Shown here: positions 10,754-22,745 of the stretch, piece by piece
Layout: every line of letters begins with the position of its first letter
How positions within the stretch are numbered: the first letter of the stretch is position 1
Origin: Acidovorax soli
Lineage (GTDB): Bacteria; Pseudomonadota; Gammaproteobacteria; Burkholderiales; Burkholderiaceae_C
Direction: 5' to 3'
Length of the DNA: 64,000 bases
NCBI RefSeq assembly: GCF_900107605.1
Contig: NZ_FNQJ01000010.1
Span: 37,850-101,849, forward strand
Program-made: the position numbers and the translations under genes
Notes under the pieces: model-generated
Database searches by the model: none
What the model was told of the DNA's origin: nothing
The model's input: the letters and a program-made list of their open reading frames with translations, nothing else

Positions 10754-12286
10754 TTATACGCTACCCGGCAGCTGCGATGCCCAGGGCACATCAGCCCGGC
10801 CGGCGGCATAGCCGCGCAGAAACGCCACAATGCCCCGGTCCACTGCCAGCCGCTGGGCCAGCACACCGGCCTGCAACAGATCGCGTGATGCGCCAATCCC
10901 CGCCTGCACACCGCTGGCCTGCTGCAGCCAGCGCTGCGTGCGGGCGGGCAAGAGCGGGCACAAGGCCTCGATGTTGTAGCGCAGGCGCTTGGCCAGAATG
11001 CGCGCGCGGTGCTGGCTTTCGGCGTGGGTGCTGTCGCGCAGCGCCTTTTTCCATTGCGCATGCAGCCGCTGGATGCGCTGGCGCACCCAGCGGCGCACGG
11101 TTTTTCCGGGCAAACCCGGGCTGTCGCCCCAGGCCTGCGGCCGGGACATGTCGTCCAGCCACAGGGTGATGGCCAGCAAGTCGGAGCCCACCGCCGGCGC
11201 CTGCAACGCATGGCGCACCGCCCGGCGCTGCTGCACCGCGGCGTGGCGAAACGCCAGCTCCATGGCCTGCCAAGCCTGCATTCGCTCGGCGCACTCGGCC
11301 ACAAAGGCGTTTTGCAGCGCGGGCAGGGTCTGGGTACACGCCACATCCAGGTCGCGCAACTCGCCCAGCGCGGTCAGCAGGGGTTGCAGCCCCTGCCACG
11401 AGGGCAACGCCTGCGCGGGCACGGCAGGCTTGAACAGGCGCACGGCGCCGCGAAAGCGCCGCCAGCCCACCCGGGCCTGGTGCACCAGTTCCGGATCATC
11501 GCAATGGCGCAAAGCGTTCAGGTTGGCGGTGAACTGGGCAAACATCTCGCCCAGCACGGGCTGCACCATGTGGTGCCAGGCGACGTCGCCGCCCAGTCGC
11601 TGCGGGCGAGCGCGCAGGGGGGTGTCCAGCGTGCCATCGCGCAGCGCGTGGCCGCGCTGCGCCTTGCTGGCCGCCAGCGGCAGCACGGCGATGTGCAGCG
11701 CGATGTGCCGCGCCAGATCGAACAGCGCGGTGGGCGCACCCGCCAGCAGCTCCAGCTCCAGCTCGCAAATCGGCACGCTGCGCTGTCCGCTGGTGATCTG
11801 CCCCAAGTCCAGTGCCACCTCGATCACACTGCCATCGCGCCGGCGCACCGTCCAGGCCGTGCGTTCAAATGCCGTGGCAAAGCACGGCTGCAGCGCGGCA
11901 AACACCGCGCCCTCGGGGTCCAGGCGTTGCCAGGGGGGCGCGGCCTGCAAAGCGGCCTGCACCAGCGCGGGCCCCGGCACCGGCACCTCCCACTCACCAC
12001 GCAGGCTCAGTGCGGAATCACCGCCGTCGCTGGTCTTGAAGGTTTGCAGCCACTGCGGCGCGTCATCCCCGCCCACCCGGCGCAGGCGCAGGGCCATGCG
12101 TTGGGCGCGCAAGGCCTGCGCGGGTGTGTCGAAGTAGATGTTGTCCACCTGCTTGCGCACGGGCTTGCGGCGCGCCAGCGCTGGCAAACGCGCCAGTTGA
12201 CGGGCCAGGCTAGCGGGGTCGGCCGTGGGCAGGGCCAGCTTGATTTCAAGCTCTGCACCCGGGCCGTGCTGGCTGGTAGAGGGCAT
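10754..12286 (-). CDS. CYTH and CHAD domain protein
   Basis: A 510-residue fusion of an N-terminal CYTH (triphosphate tunnel) domain, about residues 10-210, and a C-terminal CHAD helical domain, about 225-500. The CYTH start has the ELEIKL version of the ExExK motif, and many Arg/Lys/Glu residues line the expected tunnel. CHAD domains are rich in conserved His/Arg and bind polyphosphate. Proteins of this layout are inorganic triphosphatases or polyphosphate-granule proteins; which one applies here is not decidable from sequence. No operon partner: it lies between ubiA and dps on the same strand with gaps of about 100 bases. Confidence 0.88.
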   Translation of the reverse strand: MPSTSQHGPGAELEIKLALPTADPASLARQLARLPALARRKPVRKQVDNIYFDTPAQALRAQRMALRLRRVGGDDAPQWLQTFKTSDGGDSALSLRGEWEVPVPGPALVQAALQAAPPWQRLDPEGAVFAALQPCFATAFERTAWTVRRRDGSVIEVALDLGQITSGQRSVPICELELELLAGAPTALFDLARHIALHIAVLPLAASKAQRGHALRDGTLDTPLRARPQRLGGDVAWHHMVQPVLGEMFAQFTANLNALRHCDDPELVHQARVGWRRFRGAVRLFKPAVPAQALPSWQGLQPLLTALGELRDLDVACTQTLPALQNAFVAECAERMQAWQAMELAFRHAAVQQRRAVRHALQAPAVGSDLLAITLWLDDMSRPQAWGDSPGLPGKTVRRWVRQRIQRLHAQWKKALRDSTHAESQHRARILAKRLRYNIEALCPLLPARTQRWLQQASGVQAGIGASRDLLQAGVLAQRLAVDRGIVAFLRGYAAGRADVPWASQLPGSV

Positions 12287-12381
12287 GGTGTGTGTCTGGC
12301 CAGGTCACGGCGCCACGGTGAAGGTCCACTGCCAGAAATGAGCGCCGGCAGCAGACACGCCCCATGATCCAGCGAAGGGAA

Positions 12382-12885
12382 TCAGTCTTCCAGCAAAGAG
12401 CGCAACATCCACGCGGCCTGCTCATGCACCGTCAGGCGCTGGGTCAGCAGGTCGGCCGTGGGCTCGTCGCTGGCCTTGTCGACCAACGAGAACAGGCTGC
12501 GCGCGGTGCGTGCCACGGCTTCATGGCCCTCGACCAGCACGCGCACCATGTCCAGCGCCTTGGGGGGCTTGCTGGGTGCGTCGGGCACGCTGGCGAGCTT
12601 GCCAAAATCGGCATACGAGCCCGGCGCCACATGGCCCAGCGAGCGAATGCGCTCGGCAATCGGGTCCACCGCATTCCATAGCTCGGTGTACTGCGTCATG
12701 AACATGGTGTGCAGCGTGTTGAACATCGGGCCCGTCACGTTCCAGTGGAAGTTGTGGGTGGTGAGGTACAGCGTGTAGGTATCGGCCAGCAGGCGCGACA
12801 GGCCCTGGGCGATGGCTGCGCGGTCTTTCTCGCTGATGCCGATGTTGATGGTGGGTGCCGAGGTTTTGCTGGAAGCTTTGGCCAT
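12382..12885 (-). CDS. dps: Dps family DNA-binding ferritin
   Basis: Dodecameric iron-storage protein of 167 residues that protects DNA by oxidising Fe(II) with peroxide. The inter-subunit ferroxidase residues are visible: HNFHWNVTG supplies His, with Asp/Glu in the following helix and ESRI-like spacing before. A Lys/Ser-rich N-terminal tail ([11 protein letters not shown]) could contact DNA. A TTTCTCC-type complement (GGAGAAA) upstream gives a good ribosome site. It lies just downstream of oxyR on the same strand; dps is a classic OxyR target, so control by its neighbour is likely. Confidence 0.94.
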   Translation of the reverse strand: MAKASSKTSAPTINIGISEKDRAAIAQGLSRLLADTYTLYLTTHNFHWNVTGPMFNTLHTMFMTQYTELWNAVDPIAERIRSLGHVAPGSYADFGKLASVPDAPSKPPKALDMVRVLVEGHEAVARTARSLFSLVDKASDEPTADLLTQRLTVHEQAAWMLRSLLED

Positions 12886-13047
12886 GTCATTTCTCCTGGA
12901 AAGGGCGGGTTAAACAACGGCTGCGGGCGCCGGGAAACCGGCCTGCAGCGCAATGGCCCACTGTAGCGCAGGAAACCGTGCGCCCACGGCACAACCGCCG
13001 TTCAATACCTGTCGCAACGCCGATGCCCGATGCACGGTCGCATCAGG

Positions 13048-14013
13048 TCATGACAGCCGCGTGACGCCCGGCAGCTCGCAGGCATAAATGGCGTTGCGCA
13101 GCGCGGCAATGGCTTCGTAGCGCGTGAAACTGCGCCGCCAGGCCAGCACCACGCGGCGCGTGGGCGGCGGGCTGCCGTCTTCCTCGCGGATGGGGAGGTA
13201 GCGGATGTAGGTCTCGTCACTCTTGCGCCGGCGCGACACGGTCAGCAGCGCATCGCGCGGCACCGACAGGCGCGGCACCAGCGTCACCCCCATGCCGGCG
13301 GCCACCATGTGCTTGATGGTCTCCAGTGACGAGCCTTCGAACGACTTGCGAATGCCCTCGGCGTTGCTGGCAAAGCGCGCAAATTCTGGGCAGACCTCCA
13401 GCACATGGTCGCGAAAACAGTGGCCCGCGCCCAGCAGCAGCATGGTCTCGCTCTTGAGCTCGGCTGCCGTGATGGATTTTTGCGTGGCCAGCGGGTGCGT
13501 GCTGGGCACCGCCGCCATGAAAGGCTCGTCGTACAGCGGCGCCATGGCCAGCCCGGTATCCGGAAAAGGCTCTGCCAGAATGGCGCAATCGATCTCGCCG
13601 GTGCGCAGCATCTCCAGCAACTTGACGGTGAAATTCTCTTGCAGCATCAGCGGCATCTGGGGCGATCGCTTGATGGCCTGGCGCACCAGATCGGGCAGCA
13701 GATAGGGCCCGATGGTGTAGATCACCCCCAGCGTGAGCGGCCCGGCCAGCGGGTCTTTGCCGCGCTTGGCAATCTCCTTGATGGCCGCCGCCTGCTCCAG
13801 CACGCTTTGCGCCTGGCGCACGATCTCTTCGCCCAGCGGCGTCACCGTCACCTCGCCCGCGCTGCGCTCGAAGAGCTTCACATCCAGCTCTTCTTCCAGC
13901 TTCTTGATAGCCACCGACAGGGTGGGTTGCGAGACATAGCAGGCATCGGCCGCATGGCCGAAGTGCTTCTCCCGTGCCACGGCGACGATGTACTTGAGTT
14001 CGGTGAGGGTCAT
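13048..14013 (-). CDS. oxyR: Hydrogen peroxide-inducible LysR-type activator
   Basis: LysR regulator of 321 residues. The N-terminal helix-turn-helix is at about residues 1-60 (MTLTELKYIVAVAREKHF, QPTLSVAIKKLEEEL). The redox pair seen in OxyR is present: a Cys in LLGAGHCFRDH and a second nine residues later in VLEVCPEF, matching Cys199/Cys208 of E. coli. That makes OxyR far more likely than a generic LysR protein. An ATG-less extension to 14025 exists; MTLTEL is the usual family start. It neighbours recG upstream (41 bases from its stop) and dps downstream. Confidence 0.94.
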   Translation of the reverse strand: MTLTELKYIVAVAREKHFGHAADACYVSQPTLSVAIKKLEEELDVKLFERSAGEVTVTPLGEEIVRQAQSVLEQAAAIKEIAKRGKDPLAGPLTLGVIYTIGPYLLPDLVRQAIKRSPQMPLMLQENFTVKLLEMLRTGEIDCAILAEPFPDTGLAMAPLYDEPFMAAVPSTHPLATQKSITAAELKSETMLLLGAGHCFRDHVLEVCPEFARFASNAEGIRKSFEGSSLETIKHMVAAGMGVTLVPRLSVPRDALLTVSRRRKSDETYIRYLPIREEDGSPPPTRRVVLAWRRSFTRYEAIAALRNAIYACELPGVTRLS

Positions 14014-14054
14014 TGTGTGTTCCAACAGGCCGCGTCAGTGTTGATCGCAGCGTC

Positions 14055-16295
<2,241 letters not shown>

Positions 16296-16405
16296 GAAGG
16301 GAAAAGAGACAGAAGAGCAAGAGACGATGACAGGCCAAAAAGGCTACCATGGTTGTCTTTGCTCACACCTTGTTACGGTGTTCTTTCGAACGCAGTGCTT
16401 TCGTC

Positions 16406-17680
16406 ATGCTCAAGCGTATCCCCATCCAGCACCTCACCCTTGGCATGTACCTGCACGAGTTTTGCGGCTCGTGGATGGAGCATCCCTTCTGGCGCGCCAA
16501 ATTCCTGCTCAAGGACCCCGAGGATCTGGCCCGCATCCGTGCCACCTCCATCCGCGAATGCTGGATCGACACCGACAAAGGCATGGATGTGGCCATCGGC
16601 ACCGCCTCTATCTCCTGGGAAGAAGTTGATGCGCAGAGCGATACCGACTTCAGCGCACCAGAGAACACACCCCCACCACCGCAGGCCATCCCGCCGACGC
16701 CTGCCCCGCGCAACCACGCCCCCACAGACATTGACTCCGAGCTGCAGATGGCCGCGTTCATCTGCAGACAGTCCAAGGAAGCCGTCGTGTCGATGTTCAG
16801 CGAAGCGCGCATGGGCCGCGCCGTGGACACCCCCAGCGTCAAGAACCTGGTGCAAGACATTTCCGATTCCATCACCCGCAACCCCGATGCACTGATCAGC
16901 CTGGCACGCCTGAAAACGGCGGACGACTACACCTACATGCATTCGGTGGCGGTGTGCGCCCTGATGGTGGCACTGGCACGGCAGCTCAAACTCGACGACG
17001 AGCAAACCCGCGTCGCCGGCATGGCAGGCCTGCTGCACGATCTTGGCAAAATCGCAACGCCTATGGTCGTGCTCAAAAAGCCCAGCCGGCTCACCGATCA
17101 GGAATTCGATGTGGTGCGCAACCACTCCGCGTCGGGCTACCAGATTCTCAAGAAGAGCGGCAACCTACCCGAGGCCGTGCTGGACGCCTGCTTACATCAC
17201 CACGAAAAAATGGATGGCACGGGCTACCCCGACAAACTGAAGGGCGACGCCATCAGCCTGATCGCCCGCATGACCGCGATCTGCGATGTCTATGACGCCA
17301 TCACTTCCGATCGCCCGTACAAAAACGGCTGGGATCCTTCCGAATCGCTGCGCCGCATGGCCGAATGGTCGGGCCACCATCTGGACCCCCGGCTTTTCCA
17401 GGCGTTCGTCAAAAGCATCGGCATCTACCCGGTGGGCTCGCTGGTGCGGCTGACTTCTGGGCGCCTGGGCGTAGTGGTCGAGCAGGCCCCTGCAGCGCTC
17501 ACCACCCCGGTCGTCAAAGTCTTCTTTTCGACCAAATACGACCTGCGCATTCCACCCGAACTGGTGAACCTGGCCGCGCCCTGCGCCACCGAGAAAATCG
17601 TGGCGCGGGAAGACCCCGGCCACTGGAATTTTCCCGACATGATCGAGCTGTGGTCGGGTTTTTCCGAGCAGGTCTGGTAG
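16406..17680 (+). CDS. HD-GYP c-di-GMP phosphodiesterase, tandem copy 1
   Basis: A 424-residue protein with a DUF3391-like N-terminus (MLKRIPIQHLTLGMYLHEFC, then WRAKFLL), a Pro-rich linker near residues 85-105 and an HD-GYP domain. The catalytic HD pair is at about residues 211-212 (LLHDLGK) and the GYP signature at 273-275 (HHHEKMDGTGYP), so hydrolysis of cyclic di-GMP to GMP is expected. The start is set by alignment with copy 2, whose ATG falls at the same residue; the ORF remains open further upstream. It is divergent from recG. The next gene is its paralogue, and the duplication includes upstream sequence. Confidence 0.92.
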   Translation: MLKRIPIQHLTLGMYLHEFCGSWMEHPFWRAKFLLKDPEDLARIRATSIRECWIDTDKGMDVAIGTASISWEEVDAQSDTDFSAPENTPPPPQAIPPTPAPRNHAPTDIDSELQMAAFICRQSKEAVVSMFSEARMGRAVDTPSVKNLVQDISDSITRNPDALISLARLKTADDYTYMHSVAVCALMVALARQLKLDDEQTRVAGMAGLLHDLGKIATPMVVLKKPSRLTDQEFDVVRNHSASGYQILKKSGNLPEAVLDACLHHHEKMDGTGYPDKLKGDAISLIARMTAICDVYDAITSDRPYKNGWDPSESLRRMAEWSGHHLDPRLFQAFVKSIGIYPVGSLVRLTSGRLGVVVEQAPAALTTPVVKVFFSTKYDLRIPPELVNLAAPCATEKIVAREDPGHWNFPDMIELWSGFSEQVW

Positions 17681-17859
17681 CTTTACGCCGCCAGCGGCCT
17701 GCGGTCGCACCGGCCGCCCGCCCCCAACGCCAGTCACGGGTTCGCCCAGGGTGACTGCAGGCTGCAGCTGGCTCAGCGATCTGTCAGCCCCGGTGAAGAA
17801 AAAGACTAATATGGTTGCTGATTGTTACGCCTTTTTGCCACCCATTCCAGCCAGCCACC

Positions 17860-19086
17860 ATGCTCAAACGCATCGACGTGAAGCACCTCACCCTGGGTAT
17901 GTACCTGCACGAGTTTTGCGGCTCGTGGATGGAGCATCCCTTCTGGCGCGCCAAATTCCTGCTCCAGGACCCCGACGACCTGGCCCGTATCCTGGCCACC
18001 TCCATCCGCGAATGCTGGATCGACACCGACAAGGGCGCGGACGTCGCTGTCGGCACCGCCTCGGTGTCACGTGAAGAGGTCGATGCACAGATCGAAACCG
18101 ACTTCAGTCTGCTGTCGGATCTGCCCCCCATCGAGGTCACCCTGCCGACCCCGCCGCCTCCGCCCAAGCGCAACCGCCAGCCTGCGGACATGCAAAGTGA
18201 GCTCGAAATGGCGGCCGCCATCTGCGTGAAGTCAAAGCAGGCAGTGGTCTCCATGTTCAATGAGGCGCGCATGGGCCGCGCGGTGGATTCGGTGGGACTG
18301 CAGAGCCTGGTAGAGGAAATCTCCGATTCCGTGACCCGCAATCCGGGTGCGCTGATCAGCCTGGCCCGCCTGAAAACGGCCGACGACTCCACCTACATGC
18401 ATTCGGTGGCGGTGTGCGCGCTCATGATTGCACTGGCAAAACAGCTCAAGCTCGGGGACGACCAGCAGCGGCTGGCCGGTTTGGCCGGTCTGATGCATGA
18501 CCTGGGCAAGGCCGCCATTCCCCTGAAGGTGCTCAACAAGCCGGGCAAGCTCACAGACCAGGAATTCACCGTGGTCCGCAGCCACCCGGTGGAAGGCTTT
18601 CACATGCTCAAAGAGGGTGGCAATATCCCCGAAGCCGTGCTGGACGCCTGCCTGCACCACCACGAGAAGGTGGATGGATCGGGCTACCCCGACAAGCTCA
18701 AGGGCGATGGCATCAGCGTGATCGCCCGCATGACGGCCATCTGCGACGTGTACGACGCCATCACCTCCGACCGACCTTACAAGCGCGGCTGGGACCCCGC
18801 CGAGTCGCTGCGACGCATGGCCGACTGGACCAACGACCACTTCGACCCCCGGCTGTTCCAGGCGTTCGTCAAAAGCATTGGCATCTACCCGGTGGGCTCG
18901 CTGGTGCGGCTGACTTCTGGTCGCCTGGGCGTGGTGGTAGAGCAGGCCCCTGCAGCGCTCACCACCCCGGTCGTCAAAGTGTTCTTTTCGACCAAATCCG
19001 ACCTGCGCATTCCAGCCGAGCTGGTGAACCTGGCCGCGCCCGGCGCCACCGAGAAAATCGTGGCGCGGGAAGACCCCGGCCAATAG
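17860..19086 (+). CDS. HD-GYP c-di-GMP phosphodiesterase, tandem copy 2 with early stop
   Basis: Paralogue of the preceding gene, 408 residues. The N-terminus (MLKRIDVKHLTLGMYLHEFC), HD pair (about 213-214, MHDLGK) and GYP signature (about 275-277, DGSGYP) are all conserved. The last 300 bases are nearly identical to copy 1. Copy 1 continues with CAC TGG AAT, whereas here the sequence is CAA TAG AAT, so translation stops 18 residues early. The lost tail is still readable in frame up to a TAG at 19138-19140. The catalytic domain is complete, so activity may be kept. The linker and the middle differ more than the 3' end, which suggests gene conversion. Confidence 0.92.
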   Translation: MLKRIDVKHLTLGMYLHEFCGSWMEHPFWRAKFLLQDPDDLARILATSIRECWIDTDKGADVAVGTASVSREEVDAQIETDFSLLSDLPPIEVTLPTPPPPPKRNRQPADMQSELEMAAAICVKSKQAVVSMFNEARMGRAVDSVGLQSLVEEISDSVTRNPGALISLARLKTADDSTYMHSVAVCALMIALAKQLKLGDDQQRLAGLAGLMHDLGKAAIPLKVLNKPGKLTDQEFTVVRSHPVEGFHMLKEGGNIPEAVLDACLHHHEKVDGSGYPDKLKGDGISVIARMTAICDVYDAITSDRPYKRGWDPAESLRRMADWTNDHFDPRLFQAFVKSIGIYPVGSLVRLTSGRLGVVVEQAPAALTTPVVKVFFSTKSDLRIPAELVNLAAPGATEKIVAREDPGQ

Positions 19087-19169
19087 AATTTCCCCGACAT
19101 GAACGAGCTGTGGTCGGGTTTTTCCGAGCAGGTCTGGTAGGTTCGCGCCCAACTGTTTGCCCCACCCGA

Positions 19170-20126
19170 ATGCTGCCCGTGCCCGCACTGATCACCCTCA
19201 CCCTGAACCCCGCACTCGACCTGGCCACCACCATCGAACGCGTGGAGCCTACGCACAAGCTGCGCTGCGGCCCTGCGCAACGGTTTGCAGGCGGTGGCGG
19301 CATCAATGTGGCCCGCGTGCTGCACCGGCTGGGCAGCGATGTGCAGGCCTGGGCCCTGGTGGGGGGTGCCTCGGGCGCGCAAGTGCGCCAGTTGTTGGCA
19401 GACGAAGGTGTGGCCGCCGACATCCGCCCCATTGCGGGCGATACCCGGGAAAATTTTTCGGTCGTCGAAACTGCCACCGGCCAGGAATTTCGCTTCGTGC
19501 TGCCCGGCCCCACTCTGCAGACTGCGGAATGGCAGGCGTGTCTGGATGCCCTGGCCACAGTCACCGTGGCCCCGCGCTGGCTGATTGCCAGCGGCAGCCT
19601 GCCGCCCGGCGTGCCGGATGATTTTTATGCCCGGCTTGCACCCGGCGCCCGCGCACGCGGCACGCGCCTGGTGGTGGACACCTCTGGCCTGCCACTGGCC
19701 GCTGCGCTGCAAGCCGGCACCACCCTGGTCAAGCCCAGCCTGCGCGAATTGCGCGAGGTGCTGCGGCAGCCGTTGGAACACCCCGCGGACCAGTGCGCGG
19801 CCGCGCAAGCGCTGGTGCACTCTGGCCAGACAGAGATGGTTGCGCTATCGCTGGGGGCGCAAGGCGCCGTGCTGGCCACGCGCGATGGGGTGTGGCAGGC
19901 GCCAGCCCTTGACGTGTCCGCGGCCAGTGGAACCACGGGTGCGGGCGACTGCTTTCTGGCCGCGCTGGTCTGGTCACTGGACCGCGGCGCCCCCCCGCCT
20001 GATGCCCTTCGCTGGGGCATGGCGGCGGGCGCTGCCGCGCTGCTGGTGCCCGGCACAGCGCTGGCCCGGGCGACCGACGTGCACCGGCTGCAATCGCAGG
20101 TCATCGTGCGCGCATCACCGGTTTGA
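19170..20126 (+). CDS. pfkB: PfkB-type 6-phosphofructokinase (minor isozyme class)
   Basis: Ribokinase-superfamily sugar-phosphate kinase of 318 residues. The N-terminus TLTLNPALDLATTIERV and the stretch KLRCGPAQRFAGGGGINVARVL match E. coli Pfk-2 more closely than fructose-1-phosphate kinase. RENFSVVE and RFVLPGPTL support this. The catalytic anion-hole motif GTTGAGDCF is near residue 255. It would phosphorylate fructose-6-phosphate. The ATG at 19170 is chosen because it places the first strand at once; the longer frame runs back into the lost tail of the HD-GYP gene. Specificity for tagatose-6-P or fructose-1-P cannot be excluded. Confidence 0.85.
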   Translation: MLPVPALITLTLNPALDLATTIERVEPTHKLRCGPAQRFAGGGGINVARVLHRLGSDVQAWALVGGASGAQVRQLLADEGVAADIRPIAGDTRENFSVVETATGQEFRFVLPGPTLQTAEWQACLDALATVTVAPRWLIASGSLPPGVPDDFYARLAPGARARGTRLVVDTSGLPLAAALQAGTTLVKPSLRELREVLRQPLEHPADQCAAAQALVHSGQTEMVALSLGAQGAVLATRDGVWQAPALDVSAASGTTGAGDCFLAALVWSLDRGAPPPDALRWGMAAGAAALLVPGTALARATDVHRLQSQVIVRASPV

Positions 20127-20207
20127 ATGGCGTGGCCGGCGTGAGAACAGTGCGAACGGCGAGCTGGGCGCGGGCGCCCTTGTGCCCTCACGCACTGATC
20201 GGTCGCG

Positions 20208-21353
20208 TCAGGCCGATTCCGCCATAACCCAGCGATTGCGCCCCTGCTCCTTGGCCCGGTAAAGCGCCGCATCGGCCTGGGCCACCAGGGGTGCACTGGC
20301 ATCGCGCTGCGCCGGAATGCCGCTTACCGCCCCCACGCTGACCGAGACATGCGTAGCGACGCCCGAGGCCTTGTGGGCCAGCCCCAGCGCTGCCACCGCA
20401 GCCACCACCCGTGCAGCCACGGCGGCGGTGCCGGCGGCGTCGGTATCGGGCAAGATCACGGCCAGTTCCTCACCGCCATACCGGGCCACCAGATCGCTGG
20501 CGCGCAGCATGGCACCCTGCACTGCAGCAGCCACCGCCTGCAGGCACGCATCGCCAGCCTGGTGGCCGTAGCTGTCGTTGTAGCGCTTGAAATAGTCCAC
20601 ATCGATCATCAGCAGCCCCAGCGGTTGCTCGCGCCGAAAAGCGGTCGCACAGGCTTCTGCCAGCCGGGTGTCGAAATACGCGCGGTTTGCCAGCTGCAGC
20701 AGCCCGTCGGTGCGCGAGAAGGCTTCCAGCCGAACATTGGCCAGCTTCAGTTCTTCATTGGTCTGGGCCAACTCTGCGGTGCGCTGGGCCACGCGGTCTT
20801 CCAGGTGCAGGTTGGCCCGCGCCAGATCGGCGTTCTGCCGGGACAGCACACGGTAAAGATTGCCAATCATCTTGATCAGGGCCTGCGTGCCGTGGTCTTG
20901 CGCCGCCCCCTCGCGCTCGAAGGCATCGGCCGGGGCAACCCCCTGGCGTATCAGGTTGATCTGGCGTGCCAGCGACTGGTCGATGCCCAGAATATGCAAA
21001 CCCAGCCACGCCGTCAGAAACCCGACAAAGGTCTCCGCCGGATCACCCATGTCGGCGCGCCGCCCCCACATCGTGTTGACCTGCGCCACAAACTGCTCAT
21101 GCAGGGCGTGGTGCACCGCGATGTGGCGCGCGTCCACCCCCTCGGAATGCATGAGGGCCTCTTCGTCGCTGAAATGCTCGCGGGTATAGGCTTCCAGCCG
21201 CCGGAAGGTATCGGCAAGCACCACCTCGCGGTTACCTTCCGCCAGAAAAAACGAGCTGCTGAGTTCATTGAAAAGGTCCACCAGCGCGTGGTGCTGCTGG
21301 TCCACCAGGGGCAGGCCGGTGAGCAGGTTCTGATCCCGGACAAAAGTTTCCAT
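20208..21353 (-). CDS. Hemerythrin-like domain diguanylate cyclase
   Basis: A 381-residue cytoplasmic protein with no membrane segment. Residues 1-135 form a bacteriohemerythrin-like four-helix domain with iron-binding candidates in DQQHHALVDLFNE, HFSDEEALMH and HHALHEQF. A short coiled-coil region (about 175-210) leads into a GGDEF domain whose active site reads GGEEL, with an RASD sequence five residues before it that fits the inhibitory I-site. It should make c-di-GMP in response to oxygen or redox state. The start at 21353 is chosen because METFVRDQ directly precedes the helix; the longer frame is unlikely. Two HD-GYP genes lie 1 to 4 kb away. Confidence 0.9.
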   Translation of the reverse strand: METFVRDQNLLTGLPLVDQQHHALVDLFNELSSSFFLAEGNREVVLADTFRRLEAYTREHFSDEEALMHSEGVDARHIAVHHALHEQFVAQVNTMWGRRADMGDPAETFVGFLTAWLGLHILGIDQSLARQINLIRQGVAPADAFEREGAAQDHGTQALIKMIGNLYRVLSRQNADLARANLHLEDRVAQRTAELAQTNEELKLANVRLEAFSRTDGLLQLANRAYFDTRLAEACATAFRREQPLGLLMIDVDYFKRYNDSYGHQAGDACLQAVAAAVQGAMLRASDLVARYGGEELAVILPDTDAAGTAAVAARVVAAVAALGLAHKASGVATHVSVSVGAVSGIPAQRDASAPLVAQADAALYRAKEQGRNRWVMAESA

Positions 21354-21488
21354 AGAGGCAGATAGGTGTTGTGTTCGAGTGGCCGGGCGTTCAGATGCGT
21401 CAATGCAAGGCGGCATTGTCAGCCCAGGCACCACACCGCGCAATGCATGGCCGGTTGTGTGGCTTTACCTCCGACTTGCCTTTCTCGC

Positions 21489-21530
21489 GTCACCGTCACC
21501 GTCACCGTGGGCGTAGGCGTGGGCGTGGGA
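21489..21530. repeat. Short hexanucleotide tandem repeat upstream of queA
   Basis: Three GTCACC units are followed by about four GTGGGC/GTAGGC-type units (21489-21530), some 60 bases before the queA start. It is a low-complexity microsatellite with no obvious gene. Confidence 0.6.
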
Positions 21531-21592
21531 AAATCTGCGCCTCCCTCACCTCCCCCTTTTCTTGGCACGGACCCGTCCGGTCCTCAAGCTCC

Positions 21593-22699
21593 ATGATCGA
21601 TCACCCCGGCGGCAGCGCCCGCACTTTTACCCTCAGCGATTTTGATTTTTCGCTGCCCCCCGCACTGATTGCCCAGCACCCCGCCCCGGAACGCAGCGCC
21701 TCGCGCCTGCTTGACGGCCGCGCCATGCAGCCCGTGGACCGCATCTTTCGCGAGCTGCCCGGCCTGCTGCGCGAGGGCGACCTGCTGGTGTTCAACGACA
21801 CCCGCGTCGTCAAGGCGCGCATCTTTGGCGAGAAAGCCAGCGGCGGCAAGCTCGAACTCCTGATCGAACGTGTGCTCACCGGTCACGAGGTGGTGGCGCA
21901 CATGAAAGTCAGCAAGAAGCCCCAGAGCGGCAGCACCGTGCACATGGCCGGCGGGCGCCAGGGCGGCGGCTTCGACGCCACCTTGCTGGGCCGTTGGCCT
22001 CATGAAGACGGCCCGCTGTTCCGCTTTGCACTGCACGGCCCGGCCGGCGAGAGCCCCTGGGAGCTGATGGAGCGCCACGGCCACCTGCCGCTGCCGCCCT
22101 ACATCGAGCGCAATCAGAACACCGACCACGACCCCGACGCCGCCGAGGACAGCCAGCGCTACCAGACGGTATTTGCCCGCGCCCCCGGCGCCGTGGCCGC
22201 ACCCACAGCGGCGCTGCACTTTGACGACGCCGTGCTGGCCGACCTGGCAGCGCGCGGCATCGAGCGTGCCAGCGTCACGTTGCATGTCGGCGCGGGCACC
22301 TTCCAGCCCGTCAAGACCGAGAACCTGGCCGAGCACCAGATGCACAGCGAGTGGTACGAGGTGCCCCTGGCCACCCTGGCCGCGCTGGAGCGCTGCCGCC
22401 AGCGCGGCGGGCGCGTGGTGGCCGTGGGCACAACGACGGTGCGCACGCTCGAATCCTGGGCGCGCTCGGGCCAGGCGAGTGGCGACACCAATATCTTCAT
22501 CACGCCGGGCTTTCGCTTCCAGGTGGTGGACCTGTTGCTGACCAACTTCCACCTGCCCAAGAGCACGCTGATGATGCTGGTGAGCGCGTTTGCGGGCTAT
22601 GCCCACATCATGGGCCTGTACCGGCATGCGATTGCGCAGGAGTACCGGTTTTTCAGCTATGGCGACGCGATGCTGCTGGAGCGCCAGGATTTGAAATAG
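21593..22699 (+). CDS. queA: S-adenosylmethionine:tRNA ribosyltransferase-isomerase
   Basis: Cytoplasmic enzyme of queuosine synthesis that adds the epoxycyclopentane ring to 7-aminomethyl-7-deazaguanine in tRNA, using SAM as ribosyl donor. At 368 residues it matches the family. Conserved blocks include [39 protein letters not shown], the [10 protein letters not shown] motif and [17 protein letters not shown]. The frame is open upstream into a repeat; the ATG at 21593 leaves a short tail before the first conserved strand. No tgt or yajC was seen nearby, so it is a single gene here. Confidence 0.96.
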   Translation: MIDHPGGSARTFTLSDFDFSLPPALIAQHPAPERSASRLLDGRAMQPVDRIFRELPGLLREGDLLVFNDTRVVKARIFGEKASGGKLELLIERVLTGHEVVAHMKVSKKPQSGSTVHMAGGRQGGGFDATLLGRWPHEDGPLFRFALHGPAGESPWELMERHGHLPLPPYIERNQNTDHDPDAAEDSQRYQTVFARAPGAVAAPTAALHFDDAVLADLAARGIERASVTLHVGAGTFQPVKTENLAEHQMHSEWYEVPLATLAALERCRQRGGRVVAVGTTTVRTLESWARSGQASGDTNIFITPGFRFQVVDLLLTNFHLPKSTLMMLVSAFAGYAHIMGLYRHAIAQEYRFFSYGDAMLLERQDLK

Positions 22700-22745
22700 A
22701 AAAGACCTCCAGCGCCTGATGGAAAAGCGCCAACAGCTATCTAAT
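22700..22745. repeat. Interspersed inverted repeat, copy D, between convergent queA and ung
   Basis: It contains CCAGCGCC, then AAAAGCGCCAACAGCTAT, directly after the queA stop and before the ung stop. It shares the AAGCGC-N-AGCTAT words of the other copies and probably serves as a bidirectional terminator. Confidence 0.5.
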
